From: Streptomyces bacillaris
GTDB taxonomy: Bacteria > Actinomycetota > Actinomycetes > Streptomycetales > Streptomycetaceae
Length of the DNA: 64,000 nucleotides
Direction of reading: 5' to 3'
Assembly: GCF_003268675.1 (NCBI RefSeq)
Contig: NZ_CP029378.1
Location: forward strand, 5,828,001 to 5,892,000
Positions 15,481 to 23,249 of this stretch are shown one piece after another. A model generated the notes under the pieces. That model was given only the letters and a program-made list of their open reading frames with translations. It was not told where the DNA came from and searched no databases. Each line of letters opens with the position of its first letter. Position 1 is the first letter of the stretch. The translations under genes and the position numbers were made by a program.

Positions 15481-16815
15481 TTACACCGGGTTCGACCTGC
15501 GGGTACGCAGCCGGTGGTCGGCCTGGCGCAGCAGCTCGGGCCCGTCGTCCAGCGGCGGGTAGATCCACTGTTCGGTGACGGCCCGCTTGTACTTCTTGGC
15601 CTCGTCCCCGGTCAGCTGCACCGCCCGCTCCCAGCCGGTGGTGTAGAGGCCGCCCGCGTCACCGAGGTCGAGGCAGCTGACGTACGGGCCGGGCGCGAAC
15701 GGCTCGGGCTCGACACCGAGCAGCGTGGCCGCCGCGTTGTGGCCCGCGAGCTTGCCCAGCGGGATCGCGTACTGGCAACTGAAGACCGTGCGGTGACCGT
15801 GCCCGGTGGGGGCGGTGGCCGCGTCACCCGCCGCCCAGACCCCGGGGACGCCGGGGACCCGGAGGAACGCGTCGACCTCCAGCCGTCCCGCCTCGTCGTG
15901 GCGGCCCGGGACCAGCTCGGCCGGTTCGGCGGCCCGCACCCCGGCGGTCCACACGGCGGTCCGGGCGGGGAGCCGGGAGCCGTCGGACAGGGTGACCGCA
16001 CCGGCCTCCACCGCGGTCACGGTGACGCCCGCGCGGGTCTCGATGCCGAGGTTGGCCAGGGCGCGGGCGATCACCGGTGCGGCGGGCGCGCCCAGCGAGG
16101 CGCCGACGGCGTCGGCCCGCTCGACCAGGACCACGCGGACCCGGTCGGCGGCGCCGTGCGGGGCGGCGATCGTCCGGAGCCGGCTCACCAGCTCGGTGGC
16201 CACCTCCAGGCCGGTCGCGCCGCTGCCGACCACCACGGCCGTCCAGCGGGCGGGGGCGGCCGTCGGGGTGCCCTCAGGCCGGTCCTTCGGGAGGCCATTC
16301 AGGAGGCCATTCAGGAGGTTCTTCGGCCGGTCCTCCGGGAGGTCCGGCAGGGTGTGCAGATGGGCGTCGAGCGCGGTGGCGCCCGCCAGGGTGTCGACGT
16401 CGTGGAGGTGTTCGGCGCCGGGGATCTCCGGGCGTACGAGACGGCTGCCGGTGGCCAGGACGAGCCCGTCGTAGGCGATCTCCCGCGCCTCGCCCGTACG
16501 GTCGACGGCGGTCAGCGTACGCCGGGCGGTGTCGATCGCGGTGACGGCGGCGGCGGTACGGCGGACCCCGGCCGGGGCCAGGATCCGGTCCAGCGGCACC
16601 CGCATGGTGTGGGGATCCGCCTCGTACAGCCGGGGGCGTATCACCATGTCGTCCTCGGGCGTCACCAGCCGGACGGTGTGCTCCGGTCCGGCTGTCCCAC
16701 CCGTTTCCCCCACGGTGCCCGGAACGCCCTGCCGCGCCCCCTTCAGCAGGCGGGCGGCCGCCGCCGCGGCCCACACCCCGGCGAACCCTCCGCCCACCAC
16801 CACGATCTCCGGCAT
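15481..16815 (-). CDS. Type II NADH-dehydrogenase-like FAD oxidoreductase
   Basis: A 444-residue pyridine-nucleotide-disulfide-type flavoprotein. The FAD Rossmann motif is at the extreme N-terminus (IVVVGGGFAGVWAAAA, residues 4-19), a second Rossmann motif VVVGSGATGLEVATEL (about 179-194) binds NAD(P)H, and the FAD-anchoring GVWAAGDAATAP lies near 305-316. NDH-2 enzymes pass electrons from NADH to quinones at the membrane without pumping protons; carotenoid or sulfide oxidoreductase activity cannot be excluded. ATG at 16815 follows GAGGGGGAAGAG. It is preceded by a small gene ending 16 bp upstream, probably in one operon. Confidence 0.82.
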   Translation of the reverse strand: MPEIVVVGGGFAGVWAAAAAARLLKGARQGVPGTVGETGGTAGPEHTVRLVTPEDDMVIRPRLYEADPHTMRVPLDRILAPAGVRRTAAAVTAIDTARRTLTAVDRTGEAREIAYDGLVLATGSRLVRPEIPGAEHLHDVDTLAGATALDAHLHTLPDLPEDRPKNLLNGLLNGLPKDRPEGTPTAAPARWTAVVVGSGATGLEVATELVSRLRTIAAPHGAADRVRVVLVERADAVGASLGAPAAPVIARALANLGIETRAGVTVTAVEAGAVTLSDGSRLPARTAVWTAGVRAAEPAELVPGRHDEAGRLEVDAFLRVPGVPGVWAAGDAATAPTGHGHRTVFSCQYAIPLGKLAGHNAAATLLGVEPEPFAPGPYVSCLDLGDAGGLYTTGWERAVQLTGDEAKKYKRAVTEQWIYPPLDDGPELLRQADHRLRTRRSNPV

Positions 16816-16831
16816 CTGCTCTTCCCCCTCC

Positions 16832-17197
16832 TCAACGGCATCCGGCGACCCGGTCCAGCACGGCGTGGACATCGGCCATGAGCGCCCTGTCGGACAGCTC
16901 CGGCTCGTCCGCCACCGGGGCCAAGGATGCCAACAGACCCGCCAGACGGCCGTCGTTGGCCCGGGTGAGGGCCATCGAACCCTCCCAGAGGACGCCGCGG
17001 ATCCGCTGCCCGGTGAGCGCGCCGTCGCCCGCGGCGGAGGTCAGCAGGAGGTCCGCGATGCGCGACTCCAGCTCCGTCGGCGTCCAGCGGGCGGTGGCCA
17101 GGTCCTGGGCCAGCTCGGCGGTGAGGTTCCTGAGGCGCGCTACGGACGCCGGTTCCCACAGGCGGTGCGCCGGGGCGGGGTGCGTTGGCCGGGTCAC
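16832..17197 (-). CDS. Small conserved-looking hypothetical protein
   Basis: A 121-residue mostly helical protein (LWEPASVARLRNLTAELAQ, then many Leu/Ala/Arg heptads) with no motif I recognise. GTG at 17197 with GAGAGGA 8 nt upstream is chosen over an ATG at 17254. It ends 16 bp before the NADH-dehydrogenase-like gene, suggesting a two-gene operon. The nine-copy TGACGGAC array lies 158-342 bp upstream of its start and could belong to its promoter or to that of the divergent transposase-like gene. Confidence 0.5.
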   Translation of the reverse strand: MTRPTHPAPAHRLWEPASVARLRNLTAELAQDLATARWTPTELESRIADLLLTSAAGDGALTGQRIRGVLWEGSMALTRANDGRLAGLLASLAPVADEPELSDRALMADVHAVLDRVAGCR

Positions 17198-17939
17198 GGG
17201 GCCGGTCCTCTCGGGTCGGTGCGATGGGGCCCCAGGCTCGGCCATCCGGGCCAAGGAACGGTCAGGGCACGGTCAAGGGCCGGTCGTCGACCGTCCCAGA
17301 CGTCGGGCCGGTTGCCGCCGTGCCGCCGTGAGCCGAGGTGCCGGGGGAGCGGACGTGGCGGACGGGAGCCCGGACGTGACGGACCACGCGTAGAGAGGAC
17401 GTGACGGACCGCGCGTAGGGAGATGGCGGACCGGCCGTACGGAGGTGACGGACAGGTGGTGCGGAGGTGACGGACCGGCCGTGCCGACGTGACGTACCGG
17501 AGCGCCGAGATGACGGACCAGGGGCACGAAGTGACGGACCCTGCGGAATCGGCCTCCGCGGCGGGGGCGTACGCCGTCGCGCGGGCGAGAATCCCGCACA
17601 CGCCTGCCGCCCGCACCCGGGGCGCGCGCCGCCGGGCCGGGTGGGTGCCCCCGTCTGTCGGGGAGCACCAGCGCATCCGGCGATTATGATCAAGGTGCGG
17701 GCGTCGGCATATGCCGGTCTGGCGGACAACAATCTTCGCCGGAAGGTTCGAAGATCACCGTCTCCGCGCGTGGACACCTCCCCCATCAGCGCCTTTGCCA
17801 GCCATTGACTGAGCCTTGTTCAACCCGTGTGAGCCTCCGTGCCGCAGGGAGTGGCTGGATCGTGACTCCGGCTCCCTTCCTGCGGCAGCACACCGCCAGG
17901 GGCTCAGAAGAGACCGCAAACCGGTCGGGGGGACCACGC
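17198..17939. other. Long divergent intergenic region with phased repeats
   Basis: A 742-bp gap without a credible gene. It contains the nine-copy TGACGGAC array (17355-17539), a perfect palindrome CGGCATATGCCG at 17710-17721 approximately, and an AT-richer block (17680-17830) with TTGACT near 17803 that may hold the promoter of the transposase-like gene. Open frames here are shadows of GC bias. Confidence 0.5.
17355..17539 (+). repeat. Nine-copy (G/A)TG(A/G)CGGAC array phased at 21-22 bp
   Basis: Near-identical 9-mers start at 17355, 17376, 17401, 17423, 17445, 17467, 17489, 17510 and 17531; the spacings are 21, 25, 22, 22, 22, 22, 21 and 21 bp, that is two helical turns. The bases between copies vary. 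The period is not a multiple of three, so this is a DNA-level array rather than a coding repeat. It resembles a multi-site protein-binding array or iteron set. Confidence 0.75.
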
Positions 17940-19169
17940 ATGACGAGCACGATCCCGCAGTTCGATCACGCCGTTCGCGCCACCACAGACCGCCTCAGGC
18001 CGGTCATGGCCGGCTTCCGGCCGTACGAAAGGGCTCACGACGGGCTTCTCTCGGCGCTGGGCACGGAATTGTTCGCCTCGATGCCCCGCCGTGATCAGCG
18101 GACCAAGGGCATGGCCTACCTGCAGGGACTGCTGGAGGCCGAGGGACGCAAGTCGATACGGAACATCGCCGCGCTCTTCGGCGGCGACGCCACCGAGCAG
18201 AGCCTGCACCACTTCATCGTCAGCTCCACCTGGGACTGGACGCCGGTGCGCCGGGCGCTCGCCCAGTACGTGGAGCGGGTCACGCAGCCGCAGGCGTACG
18301 TCGTGCGCCCGCTGATCATCCGCCGGGCGGGGGAGACCTCCGTCGGGGTGGAGCGGCGCTTCGTACCGGCGCTCGGGCAGGTGGTCAACGCCCAGCAAGC
18401 GGTGGGCGTATGGGCGGCCGCGCCGGACTGGAGCAGCCCGCTGAACTGGCGGCTCCAGCTCTCGCCCCGATGGCTGGCCGACCGGCGCCACCGCCGGCAG
18501 ACCGACATCCCCGACAGCGAGGTGCCCGAGAGCCTCGACCAGTGCTCGGTCAAGGCGTACCAGGAGCTGATCAAGAAGTCGCGGCTGCCGATCCGGCCCG
18601 TCGTGATGGACGCCCAGGAGACCGATGTGGCCGCGGTGGTGGGGTGGTTGCGCGCCGCCGACACCCCGATGCTGCTGCGGATCGACGGCACCCAGCGGCT
18701 GACGGTGGAGGAGCCGGCGTTCCCGCGCCGGGGCGTCAGCATGACGGCCCAGCAGATCATGTCGCTCGTCTGGCACATGCGGCGGCCGGGACGGCGGCCC
18801 GGCGAGGAGCCCGCGTCCCCCGGCCCGGTGGTCGCCGTCCGGGTGACCCTCTCCCACGCCGCGCGCCGCGAGGGGCGGTCCGACAGCAGCCTGGTGCTGA
18901 TGGGGGTGGCCGAGCACGGCCACTGGCCCGCGGAGCTGTGGCTCACCGACCTGACCACGTCGAGCGTCGGGGAACTGCTCCAACTGGCCTCCTACGCGCG
19001 CCGGGTGGAGCGGGACACCAAGGAGGTCGCCGACCGGGTCGGCATCCGGGACTTCTCCGGCCGCTCGTTCGCCGGCTGGCACCGCCACACCACGCTCGCC
19101 TCGGCCGCCCACGCCATCGCGATGCTGAGCGACCGGGCGGAACCGAGGCTGCTGACCGGCACCGGCTGA
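17940..19169 (+). CDS. Domesticated IS701-like transposase homologue, catalytic residues lost
   Basis: A 409-residue protein of the DDE_5/IS701 type. The N-terminal part (AHDGLLSALGTELFASMPRR, then KGMAYLQGLLEAEGRKSIRN) matches the DNA-binding region of IS701 transposases. In the catalytic core the usual IDDTGFPKKG strand reads PLIIRRAGETSVG (124-136), so the first Asp is gone. VVMDAQETD keeps an Asp at 224. The third motif, normally FEGRSW, reads DFSGRSFAGWHRH (371-383), so the Glu is Ser. It should be unable to cut DNA. No terminal inverted repeats are seen around it. Being intact, full length and beside a biosynthetic cluster, it may have been kept as a DNA-binding regulator. ATG at 17940 follows GGGGGGA. 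Confidence 0.75.
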   Translation: MTSTIPQFDHAVRATTDRLRPVMAGFRPYERAHDGLLSALGTELFASMPRRDQRTKGMAYLQGLLEAEGRKSIRNIAALFGGDATEQSLHHFIVSSTWDWTPVRRALAQYVERVTQPQAYVVRPLIIRRAGETSVGVERRFVPALGQVVNAQQAVGVWAAAPDWSSPLNWRLQLSPRWLADRRHRRQTDIPDSEVPESLDQCSVKAYQELIKKSRLPIRPVVMDAQETDVAAVVGWLRAADTPMLLRIDGTQRLTVEEPAFPRRGVSMTAQQIMSLVWHMRRPGRRPGEEPASPGPVVAVRVTLSHAARREGRSDSSLVLMGVAEHGHWPAELWLTDLTTSSVGELLQLASYARRVERDTKEVADRVGIRDFSGRSFAGWHRHTTLASAAHAIAMLSDRAEPRLLTGTG

Positions 19170-19221
19170 CCGGCACCGGCTGACCGGCACCGGCTGACCG
19201 GCACCGGCTGACCGGCACCGG
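19152..19221 (+). repeat. Five tandem 14-bp repeats across the stop codon of the transposase-like gene
   Basis: CTGACCGGCACCGG occurs five times head to tail from 19152; the stop codon TGA at 19167 lies in the second copy. Each unit contains CCGGCACCGG and may form small stems. Copy-number change would move the stop codon by only a few residues. Confidence 0.8.
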
Positions 19222-19503
19222 CTGAGCGGCCGGCCGGGCGGCACCGGCCGCCCGGTGGCCGCGGGGCGCCGCCGCCCGCGCGAGGAGCGCGGACGGTAGC
19301 AGCGCCCCCCGGGCCAGCCGGTCCCGTGGGAGCGCTTCCGTCAGGTCGGAACCCCGTGTCCGGGCGGACCTGACGGACCTGGGAGACGGACCTGACGGAC
19401 TGGACCGGCCAGTTGACGGATGGGCCCGGAGGGCGTTGGCCGGGGCCCGGGCCGGGACACAGGATTCAGGCCTACCGAGCCGATCGCCAAGGAGCCGCAG
19501 GAC
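19170..19503. other. Intergenic region upstream of the WrbA-like gene
   Basis: 334 bp without a gene. After the tandem 14-mers it holds an 11-bp inverted repeat TCCGTCAGGTC/GACCTGACGGA (19337-19347 and 19367-19377) and a phased array of three TGACGGA(C/T) units starting 19371, 19393 and 19414. The last unit includes TTGACG (19413-19418), a possible -35. Confidence 0.5.
19367..19421 (+). repeat. Three-copy TGACGGA array phased at 21-22 bp, second locus
   Basis: GACCTGACGGAC at 19367-19378 and 19389-19400 (22 bp apart) and TTGACGGAT at 19413-19421 (21 bp on). The core heptamer and the spacing are the same as in the nine-copy array 1.9 kb upstream, on the other side of the transposase-like gene. 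It lies 83-137 bp before the WrbA-like start. Confidence 0.65.
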
Positions 19504-20133
19504 ATGACCAAAGTAGCCGTCATCTACTACTCGTCCCAGGGGAACGTCCACAAGCTCGCCGTCGCGGCCGCCGCGGCTGCCGAGAAGGCGGGCGCCGAGG
19601 TGCGGCTGCGCAGGACCGCCGAGCTGTCCACCGAGACCGTCGTCCCCGGCAACGACGCCTGGAACAAGGCGTGGGCCGAGCACCTGGAGGCCGTCCAGGA
19701 CATCCCCGAGGCCGCCATCGAGGACCTGGAGTGGGCGGACGCCGTGCTCTGGGGCACGCCCGGCCGCTACGGACTGCCCGCCGCCTCGCTCAAGCACTTC
19801 ATCGACCAGACCCTGCCGCTGCACATGCGGCGCGGGCTCGTGAACAAGGTGATGTCGTCCTTCACCTCCACCGCGACCCTGCACGGCGGTCAGGAGAGCA
19901 CGCTCCTGGCCCTCAACAACGCCTTCTACCACTGGGGCGCGATCATCGTCCCGCCCGGTGTGGCCGACGCGATCCAGCTGGCCCCGACCAACGGCAACCC
20001 GTACGGCGTCAGCAGCGTCTCGCGCAACGAGGCGGGCAACGTCGACGACGACAACCTGGCGGCCATCGAGTACCAGGCCCGCCGCACCGTGGAGATCACC
20101 GCGGCACTCCAGCGGGGACTGGGCACGGCCTGA
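19504..20133 (+). CDS. WrbA-like NAD(P)H:quinone oxidoreductase
   Basis: A 209-residue flavodoxin-fold protein. The FMN phosphate loop is YYSSQGNVHKLA (about 8-19), and WGTPGRYGLPAASLKHFIDQ (about 81-100) and STATLHGGQESTL (about 122-134) match WrbA-type quinone reductases that use FMN to reduce quinones by two electrons. ATG at 19504 follows AAGGAG by 8 nt. It stands at the head of the aromatic cluster and may handle quinone-imine or quinone intermediates of an aminophenol product, but this is inference. A terminator-like hairpin follows at 20252. Confidence 0.8.
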   Translation: MTKVAVIYYSSQGNVHKLAVAAAAAAEKAGAEVRLRRTAELSTETVVPGNDAWNKAWAEHLEAVQDIPEAAIEDLEWADAVLWGTPGRYGLPAASLKHFIDQTLPLHMRRGLVNKVMSSFTSTATLHGGQESTLLALNNAFYHWGAIIVPPGVADAIQLAPTNGNPYGVSSVSRNEAGNVDDDNLAAIEYQARRTVEITAALQRGLGTA

Positions 20134-20433
20134 CCCGACGCGTGCGCCGGGGCCGTCACCCCTGGGCACCCCATGGAGCGGGCTCCGTACGGGCCATGGA
20201 AAAGGCCTCGTACGGCCCCGGCGCACGGGCCGCCGCCCCTGAGGCCTCTCGTTCGGACCGTGCCGGGCTCGCGGGTCCGGCACGATCCGAACGGAAGCCC
20301 CCGGCCGTACGGCCCCGACCGCGTCCCGCCGCCCCGCCCGCCCTTCCCGGGCGCGGGCGGGCGGCCGCAGGTCCCCTTCCTCTCGCACGGCGTGCCCCGC
20401 ACGGCCGGCCGTGCCCGTCTTCCCGGAGGCACC
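20134..20433. other. Intergenic region between the WrbA-like and DAHP synthase genes
   Basis: 300 bp without a gene. It contains a long hairpin (20252-20291), several CCGTACGG-type palindromes (around 20187, 20211 and 20303) and a C-rich tract before the GTG start at 20434. I could not place the promoter of the biosynthetic operon with confidence. Confidence 0.45.
20252..20291 (+). terminator. Hairpin terminator after the WrbA-like gene
   Basis: TTCGGACCGTGCCGG pairs with CCGGCACGATCCGAA over 15 positions with one mismatch, leaving a 10-nt loop. It would separate the WrbA-like gene from the DAHP synthase operon. Confidence 0.6.
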
Positions 20434-21606
20434 GTGGAGAACGCCCTGCTCGACATCCACCCACCCGCGCTGCACCAGCCGCAGTGGGAGGACCCTTCCC
20501 AGGTCGACCGGATCCGCAAGGAACTGGCCGCCCGCTCCCCGCTGGTGAGCGGCGACGACGTCCGCCGGCTCCAGGTGCTGCTGGCCCGGGTGGCGGCGGG
20601 CGAGGCCCATGTGATCCAGGCCGGTGACTGCGCCGAGGACCCGGCCGAGTGCACGCCCGGCCATGTCGCCCGCAAGGCCGCCGTGCTGGACCTGCTGGCC
20701 GGGGCGCTGCGGCTGGTCACCCGGGGGCCCGTGCTGCGGGTGGGCCGGATCGCCGGGCAGTACGCCAAACCGCGGTCGAACCCCACCGAATGGATCGATG
20801 GCGTCGAACTCCTTGTCTTCCGGGGCCACTTGGTGAACGGCCCCGAGGCGGACCCGGAGAGCCGACGGGCCGACGCACTCCGACTGCTCACCGGCTACAT
20901 GTCCGCCCGCGACACGATGACCCACCTGGGCTGGGAGTCCACCGGCTCCACCCGCTTCGGCATCGACCCGCCGGTCTGGACGAGCCACGAGGCGCTGCTG
21001 ATGGACTACGAGGTCCCCCTGCTCCGCCGCGACGAGGCCGGCCGGCTGCTGCTGGGCTCCACCCACTGGCCGTGGATCGGGGAGCGCACCCGGCAGGTCG
21101 ACGGTGCCCATGTGGCGCTGCTCGCCGAGGTGGCCAACCCGGTCTCCAGCAAGGTGGGCCCGGCCATGACCCCCGACGAACTGCTCGCCCTGTGCGAACG
21201 GCTCGACCCGCACCGCGAGCCGGGGCGGCTCACCCTGATCGCCCGGATGGGCGCGGACCGGGTCGCCGAGGCCCTGCCGCCCCTGGTGACGGCGGTCCGG
21301 GAGGCGGGGCACCCGGTGATCTGGCTGACCGACCCGATGCACGGCAACACCGTCAAGGTCGCCGGCGGAGTGAAGACCCGGTTCGTGGAGACCGTCCGGC
21401 GCGAGGTCGTCGCCTTCCACCACGCGGTGCGGGGCGCGGGCGGCGTCGCCGGGGGCCTCCACCTGGAGACCACCCCGGACGCGGTCACCGAGTGCGTCAC
21501 GGACGCCTCGGCCGCCGTCGGGCCCGGCTCGCTTTACACCACGTTCTGCGACCCCCGGCTCAACCCGGAGCAGGCGCTCTCCGTCGTCGCCGCCTGGAGC
21601 CGGTGA
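20434..21606 (+). CDS. phzC: Class II 3-deoxy-7-phosphoheptulonate (DAHP) synthase, PhzC-like
   Basis: A 390-residue class II DAHP synthase, which condenses phosphoenolpyruvate and erythrose 4-phosphate in the first shikimate step. Diagnostic stretches are VIQAGDCAEDP (about 63-73, with the metal Cys), RVGRIAGQYAKPRS (about 101-114), HVALLAEVANPVSSKVGP and VIWLTDPMHGN (about 295-305). It is shorter than primary-metabolism AroG-II enzymes and matches the cluster-borne PhzC type that raises chorismate supply. GTG at 20434 with GGAGG 6 nt upstream; the longer open frame from 20173 runs through the terminator region and is not real. First gene of the biosynthetic operon. Confidence 0.9.
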   Translation: MENALLDIHPPALHQPQWEDPSQVDRIRKELAARSPLVSGDDVRRLQVLLARVAAGEAHVIQAGDCAEDPAECTPGHVARKAAVLDLLAGALRLVTRGPVLRVGRIAGQYAKPRSNPTEWIDGVELLVFRGHLVNGPEADPESRRADALRLLTGYMSARDTMTHLGWESTGSTRFGIDPPVWTSHEALLMDYEVPLLRRDEAGRLLLGSTHWPWIGERTRQVDGAHVALLAEVANPVSSKVGPAMTPDELLALCERLDPHREPGRLTLIARMGADRVAEALPPLVTAVREAGHPVIWLTDPMHGNTVKVAGGVKTRFVETVRREVVAFHHAVRGAGGVAGGLHLETTPDAVTECVTDASAAVGPGSLYTTFCDPRLNPEQALSVVAAWSR

Positions 21607-21703
21607 CCGCCGCCCGCCCACCCCACGTACCGGAGCACCTCACGTACGCCCCGCACCACCGCATGGATCGCCCGCACCCGCACGGATGGAGGCTCGGCAA
21701 GAC

Positions 21704-22474
21704 ATGGACAACACCATCGCCCTGGTGACCGGAGCGGCCGGAGGCATCGGCAGCGCCGTCGTCCAGGCCCTGGCGGAACGCGGAGCCTCGGTGGCCGCCG
21801 TCGACCGTGACGCGGAGGCGCTCGACCGGGTCGCCGGTGAGCTGACCGCGAAGGGGCTGCGGGTCACCGCGTACCCCACGGACATCACCCGCGCCGACGA
21901 CGTGGAGCGCACCGTGGCGGCGGTCGAGAGCGGTCTCGGCCCCGTCGACCACCTGGTCAACGGGGCGGGCGTCCTGCGGCTCGGCGGGGCCGTCGAGCTG
22001 AGCGACGACGACTGGAACACCACCTTCGCCGTCAACACCGGCGGGGTCTTCCACGTCTCGCGCGCCGTCGTCCGCCGGATGAAGGAGCGCCGCCGCGGCA
22101 ACGTCGTCACCATCGCCTCCAACGCCGCCGGCACCCCCCGTACCGAGATGGCCGCCTACGCCGCCTCCAAGGCCGCCGCCGCGATGTTCACCAAGAGCCT
22201 CGGGCTGGAGGTGGCGCGGCTCGGCATCCGCTGCAACGTCGTCGCCCCCGGCTCCACCGACACGCCCATGCTCACCTCCATGTGGAGCGACGCCTCGGGC
22301 CGCGACCGGACGATCGCGGGCCTGCCGGAGGCCTTCAAGGTGGGCATCCCGCTGGCCCGGATCGCCCAGCCCGCCGACATCGCGGACGCCGTGGTCTTCC
22401 TGCTCTCCGACAGCGCGGTGCACATCACGCTGGAGACCCTCACCGTCGACGGCGGCGCCACCCTCGGCAACTGA
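21704..22474 (+). CDS. EntA-like SDR, probable dihydro-3-hydroxyanthranilate dehydrogenase
   Basis: A 256-residue short-chain dehydrogenase. NAD-binding TGxxxGIG is VTGAAGGIG (about 8-16), NAG is LVNGAGVLR, and the catalytic YxxxK is YAASK (about 150-154) with the Ser in TIASNAAG. Overall it looks like EntA/DhbA 2,3-dihydro-2,3-dihydroxybenzoate dehydrogenases. Next to PhzD and PhzE the likely substrate is trans-2,3-dihydro-3-hydroxyanthranilate, giving 3-hydroxyanthranilate. ATG at 21704 follows GGAGG by about 12 nt; an in-frame ATG at 21686 has no ribosome-binding site. It is followed by an unusual repeat-rich gap. Confidence 0.82.
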   Translation: MDNTIALVTGAAGGIGSAVVQALAERGASVAAVDRDAEALDRVAGELTAKGLRVTAYPTDITRADDVERTVAAVESGLGPVDHLVNGAGVLRLGGAVELSDDDWNTTFAVNTGGVFHVSRAVVRRMKERRRGNVVTIASNAAGTPRTEMAAYAASKAAAAMFTKSLGLEVARLGIRCNVVAPGSTDTPMLTSMWSDASGRDRTIAGLPEAFKVGIPLARIAQPADIADAVVFLLSDSAVHITLETLTVDGGATLGN

Positions 22475-22505
22475 CCGCGCCACCGCCCACCGGACCCGCG
22501 GACCA

Positions 22506-22616
22506 GCGCAAGGAACAGACAGCGCAAGGACACAGAGCCGAGCAAGGAACAGACAGCGCAAGGAACAGAGCCGCGCAAGGAACAGACCAGCGCAGGGAAA
22601 CAGACCAGCGCAAGGA
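22506..22616 (+). repeat. Seven Shine-Dalgarno-like direct repeats upstream of phzD
   Basis: GCGCAAGGA-type 9-mers start at 22506, 22522, 22540 (GAGCAAGGA), 22556, 22573, 22590 (GCGCAGGGA) and 22608, with spacings of 16-18 bp. Each is followed by ACAGA-like bases. The last copy leads into AAGGAGAGG, the ribosome-binding site of phzD at 22626. Confidence 0.75.
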
Positions 22617-22625
22617 GAGGACACC

Positions 22626-23249
22626 ATGGCCGGTATACCCGCCATCGAGCCGTACCCGATGCCGACGGCAGGGGACCTGCCCGCCAGCACCGCCCCCTGG
22701 ACCGTCGACCCGGACCGCGCCGTGCTGCTCGTCCACGACATGCAGCGCTACTTCCTGGCTCCGCTGCCCGACCCCCTGATGGGCCAGCTCGTCTCCAACG
22801 CCGAGCTGGTGCGCGACCGGTGCGTGGAACTGGGCGTCCCGGTGGCGTACACCGCCCAGCCCGGCGACATGACCGCCGAACAGCGGGGACTGCTCAAGGA
22901 CTTCTGGGGGCCGGGCATGAACGCCACCCCCGCCCAGCGGGAGGTCATCGGCCCGGTCGCCCCCCGGCCGGGCGACTGGATGCTCACCAAGTGGCGCTAC
23001 AGCGCCTTCTTCCGCACCGACCTGCTCGACCGCATGCGCGCCGCGGGCCGGGACCAGCTCGTCATCTGCGGGGTGTACGCGCACATCGGCGTCCTGGCCA
23101 CCGCCGTCGAGTCGTTCAGCAACGACATCGAGACCTTCCTCCTGGCGGACACGACCGCCGACTTCTCCCAGGACGACCACCGGATGACCCTGGAGTACGC
23201 CGCCAAGCGCTGTGCCGTGGTCATCACCGCCAAGGAGACCTTCGCATGA
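22626..23249 (+). CDS. phzD: PhzD-type isochorismatase (2-amino-2-deoxyisochorismate hydrolase)
   Basis: A 207-residue isochorismatase, the same length as Pseudomonas PhzD. It hydrolyses the enol-pyruvate ether of ADIC to give trans-2,3-dihydro-3-hydroxyanthranilate. Asp38 (LLVHDMQ) and Lys122 (LTKWRYSAF) fall on the catalytic positions of PhzD. The cysteine-hydrolase nucleophile position (155) is Gly in GVYAHIGVL, as expected for enol-ether hydrolases that do not use cysteine. ATG at 22626 follows AAGGAGAGG. The stop overlaps the phzE start by 4 bp. Confidence 0.92.
   Translation: MAGIPAIEPYPMPTAGDLPASTAPWTVDPDRAVLLVHDMQRYFLAPLPDPLMGQLVSNAELVRDRCVELGVPVAYTAQPGDMTAEQRGLLKDFWGPGMNATPAQREVIGPVAPRPGDWMLTKWRYSAFFRTDLLDRMRAAGRDQLVICGVYAHIGVLATAVESFSNDIETFLLADTTADFSQDDHRMTLEYAAKRCAVVITAKETFA

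Noticed and set aside
17355..17539. CRISPR array
   Set aside because: The conserved part is only 9 bp with about 13 variable bases between copies; CRISPR repeats are longer, spacers are longer, and no cas gene is present.
17580..17800. tRNA gene in the long intergenic gap
   Set aside because: No cloverleaf, T-loop (GTTCGAATC-type) or anticodon arm in the right geometry could be found; GGTTCGAAG at 17746 has no matching acceptor stem.
17940..19169. Active insertion sequence
   Set aside because: Two of the DDE residues are missing and no terminal inverted repeats or target-site duplications are visible around the gene.
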